Positions 27,433 to 36,879 of a stretch of 64,000 nucleotides of DNA are shown in pieces. The notes below the pieces were generated by a model, which saw only the letters and a list, made by a program, of their open reading frames with translations, did not search any database and was not told the DNA's origin. Made by a program: the position numbers and the translations under genes. Every line of letters begins with the position of its first letter. Position 1 is the first letter of the stretch. The DNA is from an uncultured Sulfolobales archaeon (lineage in GTDB: Archaea; Thermoproteota; Thermoprotei_A; Sulfolobales; NBVN01), in NCBI GenBank assembly GCA_937949785.1, contig CALEDH010000001.1, forward strand, positions 124,001-188,000, given 5' to 3'.

Positions 27433-29183
27433 TGAGTGAGGTAGTATCGTTTAGCACATACTTAGATGCCGTGTCGTTGGCCTTATTTGAGAGGTTAGGC
27501 GGGTTGTTAGTCAAGGTATTCGAACTGGATAGAAGTTTAAGAAGTGCAGGGGTTTACATACATCCAACCTTATACGCCTGTAGGGTATTACTGTACACGT
27601 TGGCATCAGCTTTTACATCGGTAATTATCTTCGTAACTTTATTAACTTTAAGCAGTCCACCATTAATAATAGCCATCATTTACCTACTATCTATGATCTT
27701 CGTACCAATCGTAGTCTTCGCTCTAGGCGTTACATATCCCTCAATACTTACATCTCTTAGAAAACTCTTCGTCGATTCTGAATTACCATTCTTCCTCGCA
27801 TACCTAGCGACGATGACTAAAGGTGGTGTTAGCGTTGAGGTATCTATAGCTAAGATCTCAGAGTTAAGGGTGTTTAAGTACATAGGTGCTGAAGCTGGTA
27901 GGATTATCAGGCAGATCAAGGTATTCGGCTATGACCCTATAACAGCTATTGAGAGGGTAGTCCGCGAACATCCGAGCAATAAATTTAGGGACATAATGTT
28001 AGGTTACGTAGCTACTTTAAGGGCTGGCGGTGATTTAGTTCACTACTTAGAGACTAGGACTAGGGAAACGTTAGCTAATAGGGTTTCAGAGGTTAAGTCA
28101 TTAGTTGATAGATTAGCAATATATTTAGAGCTTTACATCGTATTAGGTGTTATAGTATCGTTGACAGTGTTTACATTCTTTGCAGTAAGTGGTAGTGTAG
28201 CAGCTATTGGCGGACCTAGGATGAGGGGCTTAGGTATAGACCCGATAATACCGCTAATATATAACACTGTTATACTTCCTGCGTTAGGTATTACTACCTT
28301 AACATTAATCCATTTGTCCCACCCTAGAACGTCCCTACCTCACAGATTACCTTACATATTCTCATTAGCTTCACTGCCTATCTCAATACTTTCATCCCTC
28401 TTTATAATTATAGTAGGTGAGTCTTGGAACATATTTGAAGGTGTTGTAACACCTAAGGGTGTACCCATATCAATTATCTCAGTAACTATAGGTTTACTTA
28501 TACCGTCAGTGGTTGGGTGGGTTACATACTCAGGTGAGATGAGGGGGACTAAGGGGTTAACCCAGTCATTAGCTTATTTCCTAAGGGATTTAAGCGAGGT
28601 TAGGAAGTCCGGCCTAAGCCCTGAGAAGTGTTTCATAGTGCTTTCAGAAAGATATTATGGGAATTTAACGAAAATTATTAGGAAAGCTACTACAGCTCTA
28701 GCTATTGGTATTAGCTTAGATAAAGCGTTAGCTAGGGCTATGAGAGCTGTTAAGGATTGGTTCCTAGCAGTGATATTTAGATTCCTAGTAGACTCTGTTT
28801 TAGTTGGTGGAGGGTCTCCTGAGGTGATGGACTCGCTAGCTAATTTCGCGCAAGGACTTGCTGAATCTGAGGTAGAGTTAAGGAGTAGGTTAAAGGCGTA
28901 TGTAATACTCCCATATTTCGGTGCGATTATGGTTTCCTCATCACCTATAATAGTTATATGGCAATTAACATCTACGTCAGTCGAGCAGCCGGCATCTAAT
29001 GTGATGGCATCGCTAGCCTTAACGCTTTCGCTCGGGGCTATAGTCAACTCTTATTTGATGGGGTTAATAGCTGGTAAGGTAAGTAACTTAACGATAGCGG
29101 CAGGATTTAAGCACTCAACAATAATGGTTACTATATCAGCAGTAGTTATACTACTAATGCTAAACGTCCTTAAGATAGTTTAG
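27432..29183 (+). CDS. TadC/ArlJ-type membrane platform protein, double T2SSF domain
   Basis: Inner-membrane partner of the preceding ATPase. About 583 residues with two T2SSF modules (about 100-260 and 390-560) and multiple transmembrane helices between and after them. The cytoplasmic loops carry conserved RxG-like segments. It overlaps the ATPase gene by one base. In the second cluster of this window (36880-38594) the equivalent halves are two separate genes, so the two machines are distinct. Confidence 0.85.
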   Translation: MSEVVSFSTYLDAVSLALFERLGGLLVKVFELDRSLRSAGVYIHPTLYACRVLLYTLASAFTSVIIFVTLLTLSSPPLIIAIIYLLSMIFVPIVVFALGVTYPSILTSLRKLFVDSELPFFLAYLATMTKGGVSVEVSIAKISELRVFKYIGAEAGRIIRQIKVFGYDPITAIERVVREHPSNKFRDIMLGYVATLRAGGDLVHYLETRTRETLANRVSEVKSLVDRLAIYLELYIVLGVIVSLTVFTFFAVSGSVAAIGGPRMRGLGIDPIIPLIYNTVILPALGITTLTLIHLSHPRTSLPHRLPYIFSLASLPISILSSLFIIIVGESWNIFEGVVTPKGVPISIISVTIGLLIPSVVGWVTYSGEMRGTKGLTQSLAYFLRDLSEVRKSGLSPEKCFIVLSERYYGNLTKIIRKATTALAIGISLDKALARAMRAVKDWFLAVIFRFLVDSVLVGGGSPEVMDSLANFAQGLAESEVELRSRLKAYVILPYFGAIMVSSSPIIVIWQLTSTSVEQPASNVMASLALTLSLGAIVNSYLMGLIAGKVSNLTIAAGFKHSTIMVTISAVVILLMLNVLKIV

Positions 29184-29322
29184 CAAACCTAATAGCAATT
29201 ATAATCTCAAAGTGTGGTAACGTAGTAGGTACTATTAGTTTAAGTCTCTCAATTAAGAGTTCAAAGAAGCTTGTGGTTAGGTAGGTCTTAACTTTTTAAA
29301 TTTATTACCCTCATATACATCA

Positions 29323-30630
29323 ATGTTACGGTGGTTTAACATCATCTTACCTGTAGAGTTAAACGATGTGGTTGAAGTCGTGAAAACTCATAATAGGTGG
29401 AGAGGTTCTGAGTGTATTAACTTAATCGCCTCTGAAAACGTTATGTCTCCGCTTGCTAAGGCGGTGTATATGAGTGATATGATGCATAGATATGCTGAGG
29501 GGAGGCCTGGTAGAAGGTATTACCAAGGGGTTAAATACGTTGATGTTATTGAGGAGGTTGTCTCTAAGCTGTTCAGCGAGTTACTTAAGGTTAAACACGT
29601 AGAGCCCAGAGCTGTGAGTGGGACCATAGCTAATGCTACCGTGTTTAGGGTTTTAGGGGGTCCGCAAGATAGAGCTTTAATAGCCCCCGTCCAAGCTGGT
29701 GCTCATGTATCACATACTAAGTTCGGCACTTTAGGTGCTTTAGGAATAGAGCACGTAGAGATGCCGTTTAATAGCGAGTTATGGAACATAGATGTTGATA
29801 AAGCAGTTAAGATGATTAGAGACTTAAAACCTAAGTTCGTAACTTTAGGTGCTAGTGTCTATCTATTCCCGCACCCGACTAAGGAAATTGCAGATGTAGC
29901 CCATGAAGTTAACGCGTATGTAGTCCATGACGTAGCCCACGTATTGGGGTTAATAGTGGGTAGGAAGTGGCCTAACCCAATACATGAAGGTGCTGACATA
30001 GCCACGTCATCTACGCATAAGACCTTCCCAGGACCTCAGGGAGGTGTGATATTCACGAATAACGATGAGTTATATAAAGCAGTGTCTAAGGTCATATTTC
30101 CATGGTTTGTAAGTAATCATCACCTACATAGGCTGCCAGCCACAGCCATAACAGCTGCTGAGATGAAGTACTTTGGTGAGTCATATGCTGAGCAGGTAGT
30201 TAGGAATGCTAAGGCCTTTGCAGAAGCTTTAAGTTCAGAAGGCTTTAAATTACTTGCAGAAAATCTAGGGTTTACTAAATCACATATGTTAGTAGTTGAT
30301 GTCTCGGAATTAGGTGGTGGTTCTAAAGTAGCTCAGGAGCTTGAGTCAGCTAATATAATAGTTAATAAGAACTTACTTCCGTGGGACCGTCCTGAAGCCG
30401 TTAAGGATCCAAGCGGTATAAGATTAGGGACTCAGGAAATGACCAGGTATGGGGCTGTGGAATCAGATTTTAAAGAGGTTGCAAGATTTATGAGGGAATT
30501 ACTTATTGAGCGTAGAGACCACGCTGAGATTAGGAGGAAGGTTGTAGAGTTTAGGAAGTCATTCACAGAAGTTAAGTATACCTTTAAAGTGGGCGTTGAT
30601 GTATTAGAGAGTGTTTTGGGTAAGACCTAA
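29323..30630 (+). CDS. glyA: Serine hydroxymethyltransferase
   Basis: PLP enzyme interconverting serine and glycine with a pterin one-carbon carrier. The 435 residues include [11 protein letters not shown], a YYQGVKYVD segment, DVAHVLGL, and the lysine motif [14 protein letters not shown]. The coordinates keep the ATG at 29323, which fits a leaderless mRNA (TTTTTAAA box at 29292-29299). A GGTGG at 29330-29334, 6 nt before ATC at 29341, suggests a later non-standard start that removes MLRWFN. A one-carbon partner, the MetV-MetF fusion, lies at 48780. Confidence 0.94.
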   Translation: MLRWFNIILPVELNDVVEVVKTHNRWRGSECINLIASENVMSPLAKAVYMSDMMHRYAEGRPGRRYYQGVKYVDVIEEVVSKLFSELLKVKHVEPRAVSGTIANATVFRVLGGPQDRALIAPVQAGAHVSHTKFGTLGALGIEHVEMPFNSELWNIDVDKAVKMIRDLKPKFVTLGASVYLFPHPTKEIADVAHEVNAYVVHDVAHVLGLIVGRKWPNPIHEGADIATSSTHKTFPGPQGGVIFTNNDELYKAVSKVIFPWFVSNHHLHRLPATAITAAEMKYFGESYAEQVVRNAKAFAEALSSEGFKLLAENLGFTKSHMLVVDVSELGGGSKVAQELESANIIVNKNLLPWDRPEAVKDPSGIRLGTQEMTRYGAVESDFKEVARFMRELLIERRDHAEIRRKVVEFRKSFTEVKYTFKVGVDVLESVLGKT

Positions 30631-30644
30631 GCTCGGCTGGTCTG

Positions 30645-31418
30645 ATGCCCTTCTGGGACTTAATTACCTGGGTTGAATTTAAGGAGGTAGTCGACGAACA
30701 CACAGTAGCTGTACTACCAGTTGGTAGTGTTGAGCAGCACGGCCCACACCTACCGTTAGGTCTTGATTACTTAATAGTTGATGAGTTAGCTAGGAGGTTA
30801 GTGGAGAGGGCTAGTACTTTAGGTATTAAGGTAATTAAACTACCGTCGATACCCTACGGGTTAAGTGGTATGTGGTCCGGTAATCCAGGTACGTTAGAGG
30901 TCAGCGATAACTCGTTTATGAACTATTTATACGACCTAATCATCTCTGCTATGAGGTGCGGTATTAGAAAGATCTTATTGCTTAACGGACATGCCGGTAA
31001 CTCCGAAGCGTTAAGGATTGTTGCTAGGAGGGCTGTTAACGACGTAGGCATAGATTCTGTCATCGCAGTCGCTTCTTGGTGGGATTTAGTGGGTGATTTA
31101 ATTAATGAGATATTTGAGAGTAAGTTCTTCCACGCAGACGAGGTTGAGACCAGCATCGCAATGGCCTTAGGTATTAGAGTGGTGGTTGAGAGAATTACTG
31201 GTTCTAGGATTGATAGGAAGTATGATGATTTTTGGCATAGTTTAGACCTAACTAGGAGACCTAAGGCATATGTTTACAGGTTTGAAAGGGTTGAGAGGTC
31301 TCCAGGAAGTTATGGGAGCCCGGAGAAAGCTAGCTATGATAAAGGTATTAGGCTTGTTAATCCGCTTATAGAGAGGTTAGTTAAGTTTATTCAAGACTTA
31401 CTTGTGGGAAAGGTCTAA
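30645..31418 (+). CDS. Creatininase-family amidohydrolase (ArfB/FAPy deformylase-like)
   Basis: Metal-dependent hydrolase of 257 residues. Typical motifs: LPVGSVEQHGPHLPLGLD near residues 24-41 (metal ligands), a GNPGTLEVS segment, LLLNGHAGN, and HADEVETS. In archaea members include the deformylase of riboflavin/F420 biosynthesis (ArfB) and creatininases; the sequence alone does not decide the substrate. It begins 14 bp after glyA on the same strand and is probably co-transcribed. Confidence 0.85.
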   Translation: MPFWDLITWVEFKEVVDEHTVAVLPVGSVEQHGPHLPLGLDYLIVDELARRLVERASTLGIKVIKLPSIPYGLSGMWSGNPGTLEVSDNSFMNYLYDLIISAMRCGIRKILLLNGHAGNSEALRIVARRAVNDVGIDSVIAVASWWDLVGDLINEIFESKFFHADEVETSIAMALGIRVVVERITGSRIDRKYDDFWHSLDLTRRPKAYVYRFERVERSPGSYGSPEKASYDKGIRLVNPLIERLVKFIQDLLVGKV

Positions 31419-32071
31419 TCTAAGACCCTGTACTCAATACCTGAGAATAGGTATGCGCGGTTAGTCTTAATCAACGCTTCTAATAGTTTTACCTCCTCAC
31501 TACTTAAGCTATTAGTACTTGATACCTTAATAGGGAACTTAGACTTAAATGCTTTAAGGAAGTCAGGATGTACCACTAAGTCCCCTACAATGACGACTTT
31601 CTTATTATTTACGTAATCATCTAGTGGTTTACTAATTAATTCCTTAATTTCATCAACGCTCATAACACCTCTCAACTTCAGCGCTGAGAGAAGCAAATCT
31701 ACATCACCACTAGTAGAAGGTCTTACAGGTATCCTTGGTAAGGACTTCTTAACAAGCTTAACTTCATCTTCTAACCTCCTAACCCTACTCTCTAAATCAC
31801 TTACCTTACTGACTAACTCATTAATAGTCTTCAATAAATCATCGTTAGCGATATGCAACGCAGAACTACGTATGTAGTCATAAGCAGTTGCAACGTCTTG
31901 AGAAACTCTAATCACATAGCCACCTTTACTACTTCTAATAACCTGCCCTAACTCCCTAAGCCTATTAATAGCTATCCTAACCGATGCCAGACTCACACCC
32001 AACGCGTCAGCTACTTCCCTAGGCGTAGCCCCTGGATTAACCCTCAAATAACTTAAAACCCTATCTTCAAT
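31415..32071 (-). CDS. Winged-helix regulator with coiled coil, probable AUU start
   Basis: N-terminal winged helix (about residues 3-55, PREVADALGVSLASVRIAINRLRELG region), a coiled coil (about 80-115) and a C-terminal domain of unknown type. It is probably a DNA-binding regulator. The TTG at 32077 directly abuts AGGAG (raw 32078-32082), leaving no spacer. An ATT two codons on (32071) has a 6-nt spacer and gives M-EDRVLSYL, so I place the start there. It is convergent with the creatininase gene, overlapping its end by 4 bp. Confidence 0.6.
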   Translation of the reverse strand: MEDRVLSYLRVNPGATPREVADALGVSLASVRIAINRLRELGQVIRSSKGGYVIRVSQDVATAYDYIRSSALHIANDDLLKTINELVSKVSDLESRVRRLEDEVKLVKKSLPRIPVRPSTSGDVDLLLSALKLRGVMSVDEIKELISKPLDDYVNNKKVVIVGDLVVHPDFLKAFKSKFPIKVSSTNSLSSEEVKLLEALIKTNRAYLFSGIEYRVLD

Positions 32072-32224
32072 ACTCAACTCCTATCAAAGTATTAAATCGC
32101 TAAAAAACTAATAAACATCATGATATTTAAAAATAACTAACTACAGCTCCGTAATCAACGTCTCATACTACTACTTACTGCTACAATGATCAGCACCAAC
32201 CCACACATCATGTAGTTAAAGAGT

Positions 32225-32694
32225 TAAAAACGTTCTTAGGGAGGCTGGAAGCGCGTAATTTAAGAAGATGTGTAGGATGTAGAGACCCCAAACACAAACC
32301 GAATTAGTTAAAGAGATTGATATCTGAGTACTCCAAGCGTGAGAAGGGTAGAGTTAAAAAGACCTACGCCACAAGACCTCCGAAGATGTTACGGAATTTG
32401 CTAGACAACAAGGCTTTGAAATGGTTTAGAGGATTTGAAGCTGGTGAGGGAACGTGTACGATATGCTGGAGGAATGAGTAGGAAGGTTCAACCCTACATC
32501 AACTATAAGGTAGGCTGAGTGGTATTCCAGTCAAATACGTTGATGTCAAACACTCCTCAAACCCATGCCTCAAATGCTGTGGGAAGCTAACACCGAAAGG
32601 GGTAGGCTTATGAGTTGGGGGGGAGTCAAGATGTGGGGAACTCCTATCACCTCCGAAAGCCATCAACGAAGTCCTAAAAGCTGGGGTGGGGTAA
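32225..32694 (+). pseudogene. Decayed TnpB (IS200/IS605 family) remnant
   Basis: Translation in shifting frames gives fragments YSKREKGRVKK, HKTSEDVTEF, ARQQGFEMV, and then GIPVKYVDVKHSSNPC LKCCGKLTPKG near 32518-32610. The last is the TnpB RuvC/zinc-ribbon region in which the second CxxC pair is lost. A KAINEVLKAG tail ends at 32694. Stops and frameshifts interrupt all frames, so the gene is dead. It fills most of the 32078-32781 gap; no intact transposase or clear element ends were found. Confidence 0.75.
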
Positions 32695-32781
32695 ACGACC
32701 GTAAAAAGTTAATTACCCGATAACAGATCCTTCTAAGTGTTAAGTTTAGGATAAAAAAGTGGTTACTTACCTCTAAATAGG

Positions 32782-33009
32782 TTAACTTGCGGATATGGAG
32801 AAGGTGGGGCAGGAGTTCTTAGCGGTCTCTACACAATCCTTCAACGATTCATCTACTTCTCCTTCAAATACCTTATCTCCTGTCCTATACTGTGGGACTA
32901 TTTGACTCTTACCATCAGCTCCAGCCTCGAAGACTTGCGGGCATAGTGAATAGCAAACACCGCATGCTATACATGAATCCTGATTTACGCTAACTTTTAT
33001 TGAGGCCAT
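32782..33009 (-). CDS. Ferredoxin, single [4Fe-4S] cluster type
   Basis: A 75-residue electron carrier. CIACGVCYSLCP near residues 11-22 gives three cluster ligands and a distal Cys before Pro (NSCP) gives the fourth; the second cluster motif is absent and a further Cys (DCVE) may form a disulfide. GAGGT lies 7 nt before the ATG. It could serve the 2-oxoacid oxidoreductase at 51-54 kb, but it stands alone here. Confidence 0.9.
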   Translation of the reverse strand: MASIKVSVNQDSCIACGVCYSLCPQVFEAGADGKSQIVPQYRTGDKVFEGEVDESLKDCVETAKNSCPTFSISAS

Positions 33010-33116
33010 GTCTGCTACCTCACACTATTATAGTAGGGGCGGTAAAATAAATTTTTATTCTCTCTTTAGTTAAAACCCTTAAAACTTAAAAAGCGTAAAT
33101 GCTAACTACTTACTTA

Positions 33117-33190
33117 GGGCCCGTAGCTCAGCCAGGTAGAGCGCCGGGCTCATAACCCGGTGGTCCGGGGTTCGAATCCCCGCGGGCCCA
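33117..33190 (+). tRNA. tRNA with CAT anticodon (Ile2 or elongator Met)
   Basis: The acceptor is GGGCCCG/CGGGCCC with A73, the anticodon stem CCGGG/CCCGG with loop CTCATAA, and the T arm CGGGG-TTCGAAT-CCCCG. CCA is not encoded and there is no intron. The acceptor and D-arm sequence are like archaeal tRNA-Ile2, whose C34 is modified to agmatidine by TiaS, and TiaS is encoded at 55464. Elongator Met is not excluded. It is not the initiator, which has an AGCGGGG-type acceptor. TATA-like ACTTAAAAAG lies near 33083. Confidence 0.92.
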
Positions 33191-33196
33191 CTAGCC

Positions 33197-34111
33197 TTAA
33201 ATCATAGATAAGATTAACCTAAGTCTCTCAAGTAGTTTAATGGAGTCTTCAGCGAATACGTAAATGAGGTGTTCAAATCCAGGTGGTCCTAAATCTATAA
33301 TCGCATCTGGGTAGGTCTTAATCTTCTTTAACTTATTTGAAATCAGCGTAACTACGGTCTCAACGGATCTATTTTTGTAAGACCCTATACTCACAACGTT
33401 TAACTTAAGTTTTCTGAGTATATCTTCAGTTTCCTTCGAGTATTTTATGTTTACCGCACTTCTAATGTTAGGGAAGTACTTCATAACCTCTAAGAGTACT
33501 GACGCCATGAACCTACTACTACCGTATGTGGGCTCTGAAACAGCCTTAACCGTATTAAATACCTTAACAATACGTCCGGGAATCCCAACCACCTCTGAGA
33601 CGGACTTCGCATTATATCTGGCCTCAACTATGTTCATCCCAACCTCAGGAACTAATGCCTGCATGTTCTGCATGATCTCTAAATTCTCTAAAACGTATTT
33701 AACCCTCTGAACTACTTCATCCCTAACCCCTGGAGTTAGGTAGTAGCATATGTTACAGTTAGAAAGTCCGCGGACTAAAATTTTATGCGCCCTACATAAC
33801 CTCCCATCTCTAAGCTTGCTTAGCATGAATATAGTTAAATATGATGTAGCGTCGTCTAACCTCCTCCCTACCGTGTAGTTAGCCACAACCTCAACTACAT
33901 TGCTTACCTCATCTTCATCAAAACCTAACCCCTTAAGCTTACCTACGTAGTATTGCGGTGTTTTGGAGAGGTATTTAGATATTAAAGCTTGTGAGACGTA
34001 TAAAACCTTAGCTATCTGTCTTTGACTTAATCCTCTACTATTTAGACTCCAAGCTACTAACGCCCTAATATAGGGCAGTATAGTACTTACGACGTCGAAA
34101 GGTGTTGACAT
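33197..34111 (-). CDS. thiR: ThiR-like regulator: HTH fused to ThiN domain
   Basis: N-terminal HTH (about residues 18-50, LSQRQIAKVLYVSQALISKYL region), a linker with a cysteine cluster (CRAHK...CNICY), then a ThiN-type domain (about 150-300). ThiN marks include EVVGIPGRIV, YGSSRFMASVLLEVM, VNIKYSKE and DLGPPGFEH. Such fusions are archaeal repressors of thiamine biosynthesis genes that sense thiamine phosphates. No thi gene is adjacent. GGTG lies 5 nt before the ATG. Confidence 0.82.
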   Translation of the reverse strand: MSTPFDVVSTILPYIRALVAWSLNSRGLSQRQIAKVLYVSQALISKYLSKTPQYYVGKLKGLGFDEDEVSNVVEVVANYTVGRRLDDATSYLTIFMLSKLRDGRLCRAHKILVRGLSNCNICYYLTPGVRDEVVQRVKYVLENLEIMQNMQALVPEVGMNIVEARYNAKSVSEVVGIPGRIVKVFNTVKAVSEPTYGSSRFMASVLLEVMKYFPNIRSAVNIKYSKETEDILRKLKLNVVSIGSYKNRSVETVVTLISNKLKKIKTYPDAIIDLGPPGFEHLIYVFAEDSIKLLERLRLILSMI

Positions 34112-34136
34112 TAAAGCACCGGAAAAACATTAAGTA

Positions 34137-35048
34137 CTACTGAGGTACATCTATCTTCAGATACGTAGTCAGTTCTTTATATCTATTCCTGACAGTCACT
34201 TCGGTAATCCCAGCTACCTGCGCTACATCCTTCTGAGTCCGCCTCTCATCAAGCATTTGAGCAGCTATATATACCGCAGCAGCTGCTAGTCCGGCAGGGT
34301 CTTTACCAGCTGTTAGGCCTGCTTCCTTCGCATCTTCTATTAAGTCTATTGCCTTCTTAACAACACTACCGCTTAATCCTAGAGCTGATGCTATTCTAGG
34401 TACGAAGTCAGATGGGTCGGATATAGGTACCTTAATACTTAACTCCCTAACTAATAATCTGTAACATCTGGCGACTTCCTTCTTACTCGTCTTAGTGAAC
34501 TGTGATATCTCATCTAAAGTTCTAGGTATTTTATAAACTCTGCAGGCAACATATAACGCGGCGGCGACTATGGATTCTATAGCCCTACCCCTCACAGCAC
34601 CTCTCTCAACAGCCTTCCTATAAATAGATGCTGCATGTTCCTTAACAGCCCTAGGCAAACCTAATTGATCAGCTATTCTTTCAAGCTCAGCAGCTGCCTG
34701 AGTTATATTCCTATCAATACTGTCTTGAATCCTAGTTCTTATTTGCCACTTCCTCCACCTCATGACCTCTAACTTCCTCTTAAGCTCTAACCTCTTACCC
34801 ATAGCATCTCTATCTCTCCAATCAATAACTGTTGACAGCCCACCATCATGAATAGTAGGTGATAGAGGTGAGCCAGTCCTACTCCTCTTATCCCTCTCCT
34901 CAGGTGTAAAAGCCCTCCACTCAGGCCCTTGATCTATGACTCTCTCCTCAATAACTTCCCCAGTATTTAAGCAGATATATTCACCCCTACTCTCATCGTA
35001 AATTATTTTATCAGGTGGACATGGAGAGCTCACAACCTTTTCAGACAT
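34137..35048 (-). CDS. tfb: Transcription factor B (TFB)
   Basis: Recruits RNA polymerase to TBP-bound promoters. It has an N-terminal ribbon (CPPDK and CLNTGE), a B-reader segment ([11 protein letters not shown]), and two cyclin folds (about residues 100-200 and 205-300), with the BRE-binding HTH near the C-terminus ([17 protein letters not shown]). The ribbon keeps two of four zinc cysteines, as in the Sulfolobales-type TFB, so this is a lineage trait and not damage. ATG at 35048 follows GAGGT by 7 nt; the GTG at 35057 overlaps that motif. Confidence 0.95.
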   Translation of the reverse strand: MSEKVVSSPCPPDKIIYDESRGEYICLNTGEVIEERVIDQGPEWRAFTPEERDKRSRTGSPLSPTIHDGGLSTVIDWRDRDAMGKRLELKRKLEVMRWRKWQIRTRIQDSIDRNITQAAAELERIADQLGLPRAVKEHAASIYRKAVERGAVRGRAIESIVAAALYVACRVYKIPRTLDEISQFTKTSKKEVARCYRLLVRELSIKVPISDPSDFVPRIASALGLSGSVVKKAIDLIEDAKEAGLTAGKDPAGLAAAAVYIAAQMLDERRTQKDVAQVAGITEVTVRNRYKELTTYLKIDVPQ

Positions 35049-35185
35049 GGAGGTCACCTCACTATAAGTAATGTTTTTAAACTTTACTACTTACCTTTTT
35101 AAACCTTACGTTCAACCACTTATAAATCTTAATGAAAGTAATAAACACTTAAAAACATCTAACGTAGAAAATTAGGGGAGTGAAG

Positions 35186-35262
35186 GCCGCCGTAGCTCAG
35201 CCTGGTAGAGCGCCGGCCTTGTAAGCCGGAAGTCGCGGGTTCGAATCCCGCCGGCGGCTCCA
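35186..35262 (+). tRNA. tRNA-Thr (TGT)
   Basis: The acceptor is GCCGCCG/CGGCGGC with T73 and encoded CCA. The anticodon stem CCGGC/GCCGG encloses loop CTTGTAA, with anticodon TGT at 35220-35222. The T arm is GCGGG-TTCGAAT-CCCGC. There is no intron. TATA-like CACTTAAAAACA lies near 35147-35156. Confidence 0.95.
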
Positions 35263-35334
35263 CCCTCACCTTAATGAGGAATCCCTACGTATTACGGTTT
35301 ACTCGCATACGGGTCTGTTAGGCTGCTAATAACG

Positions 35335-36174
35335 TTAAAGATTTTGACGAAGTGTTAAATAGATGTTTAATAATGTCTCAACACGTAGTTGGTAAACCCT
35401 CCTACCTTCAATTAAGTCAATTATTTTCGAAGCACCTAAATTATTTATACTTCCTTTCAAACAACTCCGCAGCACCTTCCTAGCTAACTTCCTCCTCTGA
35501 TTAAATAAACATCTTATTAAGTCCTCATATGTCCTCCACTCATCGCTCCAAGCCCTAGATCTCTTCAAGACCACTACTCTAGAATATACCTTAGGGTGTG
35601 GGGTAAACGATGTTGGTGGGTAGATGTTTCCTAACTCAACATCCATGAATGTGTTAACCATAACCGTCAGCCTGCTATACTCCCTACTACCAGGCAGTGC
35701 TATGAGGCGCTCAGCAACCTCGTTCTGAAGTGTTAGTATAGCAGCTTTGCAGGTAGATTTAATTATAGAATTAATCAGCGGTCCGGTAATGCTATACGGT
35801 ACGTTAGATACTACAACATCAAACCCTCTTAGGCCGGAGCGAAGTAGGAACACACCATCCCCTACCAATACATCAACCACACCATTACCTACTTCCCTAC
35901 TTAAGAAGTCCCTAGCAATACCAGCTAACCTACTATCTAATTCTACCGTTACTACGTACCTAACCAAATTACTTAAGCTAGCGGTAAGCACTCCTAAGCC
36001 AGTGCCAATCTCCACTACCCTAGAAGGTTTTAACTTAGTAACATGTTCTAAGATCTCGTCTAATAATCTATTGTCAACTATGAAGTGTTGGCTTAACCTC
36101 TTCTTCACCTTAACCCCGTATAAATATAGGAGGTGTTTTGTAACCTCCTTCAAATCTTGATGGCGTATCTGCAT
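35335..36174 (-). CDS. rsmA: 16S rRNA adenine dimethyltransferase (KsgA/Dim1)
   Basis: Dimethylates the two adenines near the 3' end of 16S rRNA. Motifs: SQHFIVD near residue 28, the SAM loop VVEIGTGLGVLT, VELDSRLA, and the catalytic NVPYSIT, followed by PHPKVYSRVV and FNQRRKLARK. The 279 residues are normal length. The ATG start has no Shine-Dalgarno motif and probably gives a leaderless mRNA. Confidence 0.94.
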   Translation of the reverse strand: MQIRHQDLKEVTKHLLYLYGVKVKKRLSQHFIVDNRLLDEILEHVTKLKPSRVVEIGTGLGVLTASLSNLVRYVVTVELDSRLAGIARDFLSREVGNGVVDVLVGDGVFLLRSGLRGFDVVVSNVPYSITGPLINSIIKSTCKAAILTLQNEVAERLIALPGSREYSRLTVMVNTFMDVELGNIYPPTSFTPHPKVYSRVVVLKRSRAWSDEWRTYEDLIRCLFNQRRKLARKVLRSCLKGSINNLGASKIIDLIEGRRVYQLRVETLLNIYLTLRQNL

Positions 36175-36300
36175 ATTAATTAACCTTCAACCAACTCACT
36201 ATACGTTTATGTAAAATTAAACCACTTAGAAATTAATTAAATAGTAAGGAGTAGAAAGTTTAATTATTAAAGGATTAAAGTAAGGATGTCCTAATATTTA

Positions 36301-36873
36301 TTGGATGAGCCGTTTATGTCAGACTCGGTTAAAGATATGAAGGAGTTCCTTAGTAAGATAGTAACTACCGGATCTCTAATCCCGGATTTTAAGGTTATAG
36401 CAACCTTAAAGTACTTAAGTATAGATGAGGTTGATGAGTCTGTATTAGAAGCTCTTACGAGGGAGGGTTTATTAGTTAGAAGAATTACTGATGTAGCTAT
36501 AGCATGCAGTAAATGTGGTTCCCTATCAATATCAACTAAATACGTATGTCCTGCATGCTCCAGCGTAAGTATTGTTAAGTCTAGGCTGATTCAACATATT
36601 GACTGCGGGTACGTAGGTAGTGAGGTTAGCTTCCTGAGAAGTAACAGCGGTGCTTTAAAATGCCCGAAATGTGGTAGGGAGGTAGCTGAGGAGAGGTTAA
36701 TTGTCTACGCTACGTTCTTCGAATGCCTTTCATGTCACTTCAGAACCTCATCACCAAACGTCATACATAAATGCCATAACTGTGAGAACATATTCAAACC
36801 TGCCGACGCTTCCCTAAGACCTATATACTTGTATGAGTTAAGCGATAAAGGTCGGGAACTACTTAAACAGTAG
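36301..36873 (+). CDS. Multi-zinc-ribbon protein, TackOD1-like
   Basis: A 190-residue protein with a winged-helix-like N-terminus (about 10-60) and at least three zinc-binding CxxC pairs (CSKCG, CPACS, CPKCG, CLSCH, CHNCE). The pattern of liganding cysteines with the HIDCGYVGSEVSF segment resembles the TackOD1 output domain of archaeal signalling proteins. TTG start, weak. It is convergent with the second pilus cluster, ending 6 bp from it. The assignment is by pattern only. Confidence 0.5.
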   Translation: MDEPFMSDSVKDMKEFLSKIVTTGSLIPDFKVIATLKYLSIDEVDESVLEALTREGLLVRRITDVAIACSKCGSLSISTKYVCPACSSVSIVKSRLIQHIDCGYVGSEVSFLRSNSGALKCPKCGREVAEERLIVYATFFECLSCHFRTSSPNVIHKCHNCENIFKPADASLRPIYLYELSDKGRELLKQ

Positions 36874-36879
36874 GTACGA

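Noticed and set aside
32140-32224. C/D-box sRNA in the gap before the TnpB remnant
   Set aside because: Boxes deviate from consensus and the 70-nt spacing is too long.
34960-35048. TFB zinc ribbon as damaged
   Set aside because: The two-cysteine ribbon is the usual form in this branch of crenarchaea, so it is a lineage trait.
35747-36160. 137-aa frame antisense to ksgA, and similar shadows within cdc48, the giant surface protein and GGGP synthase
   Set aside because: Each lies opposite a well-supported gene and shows no motif of its own.
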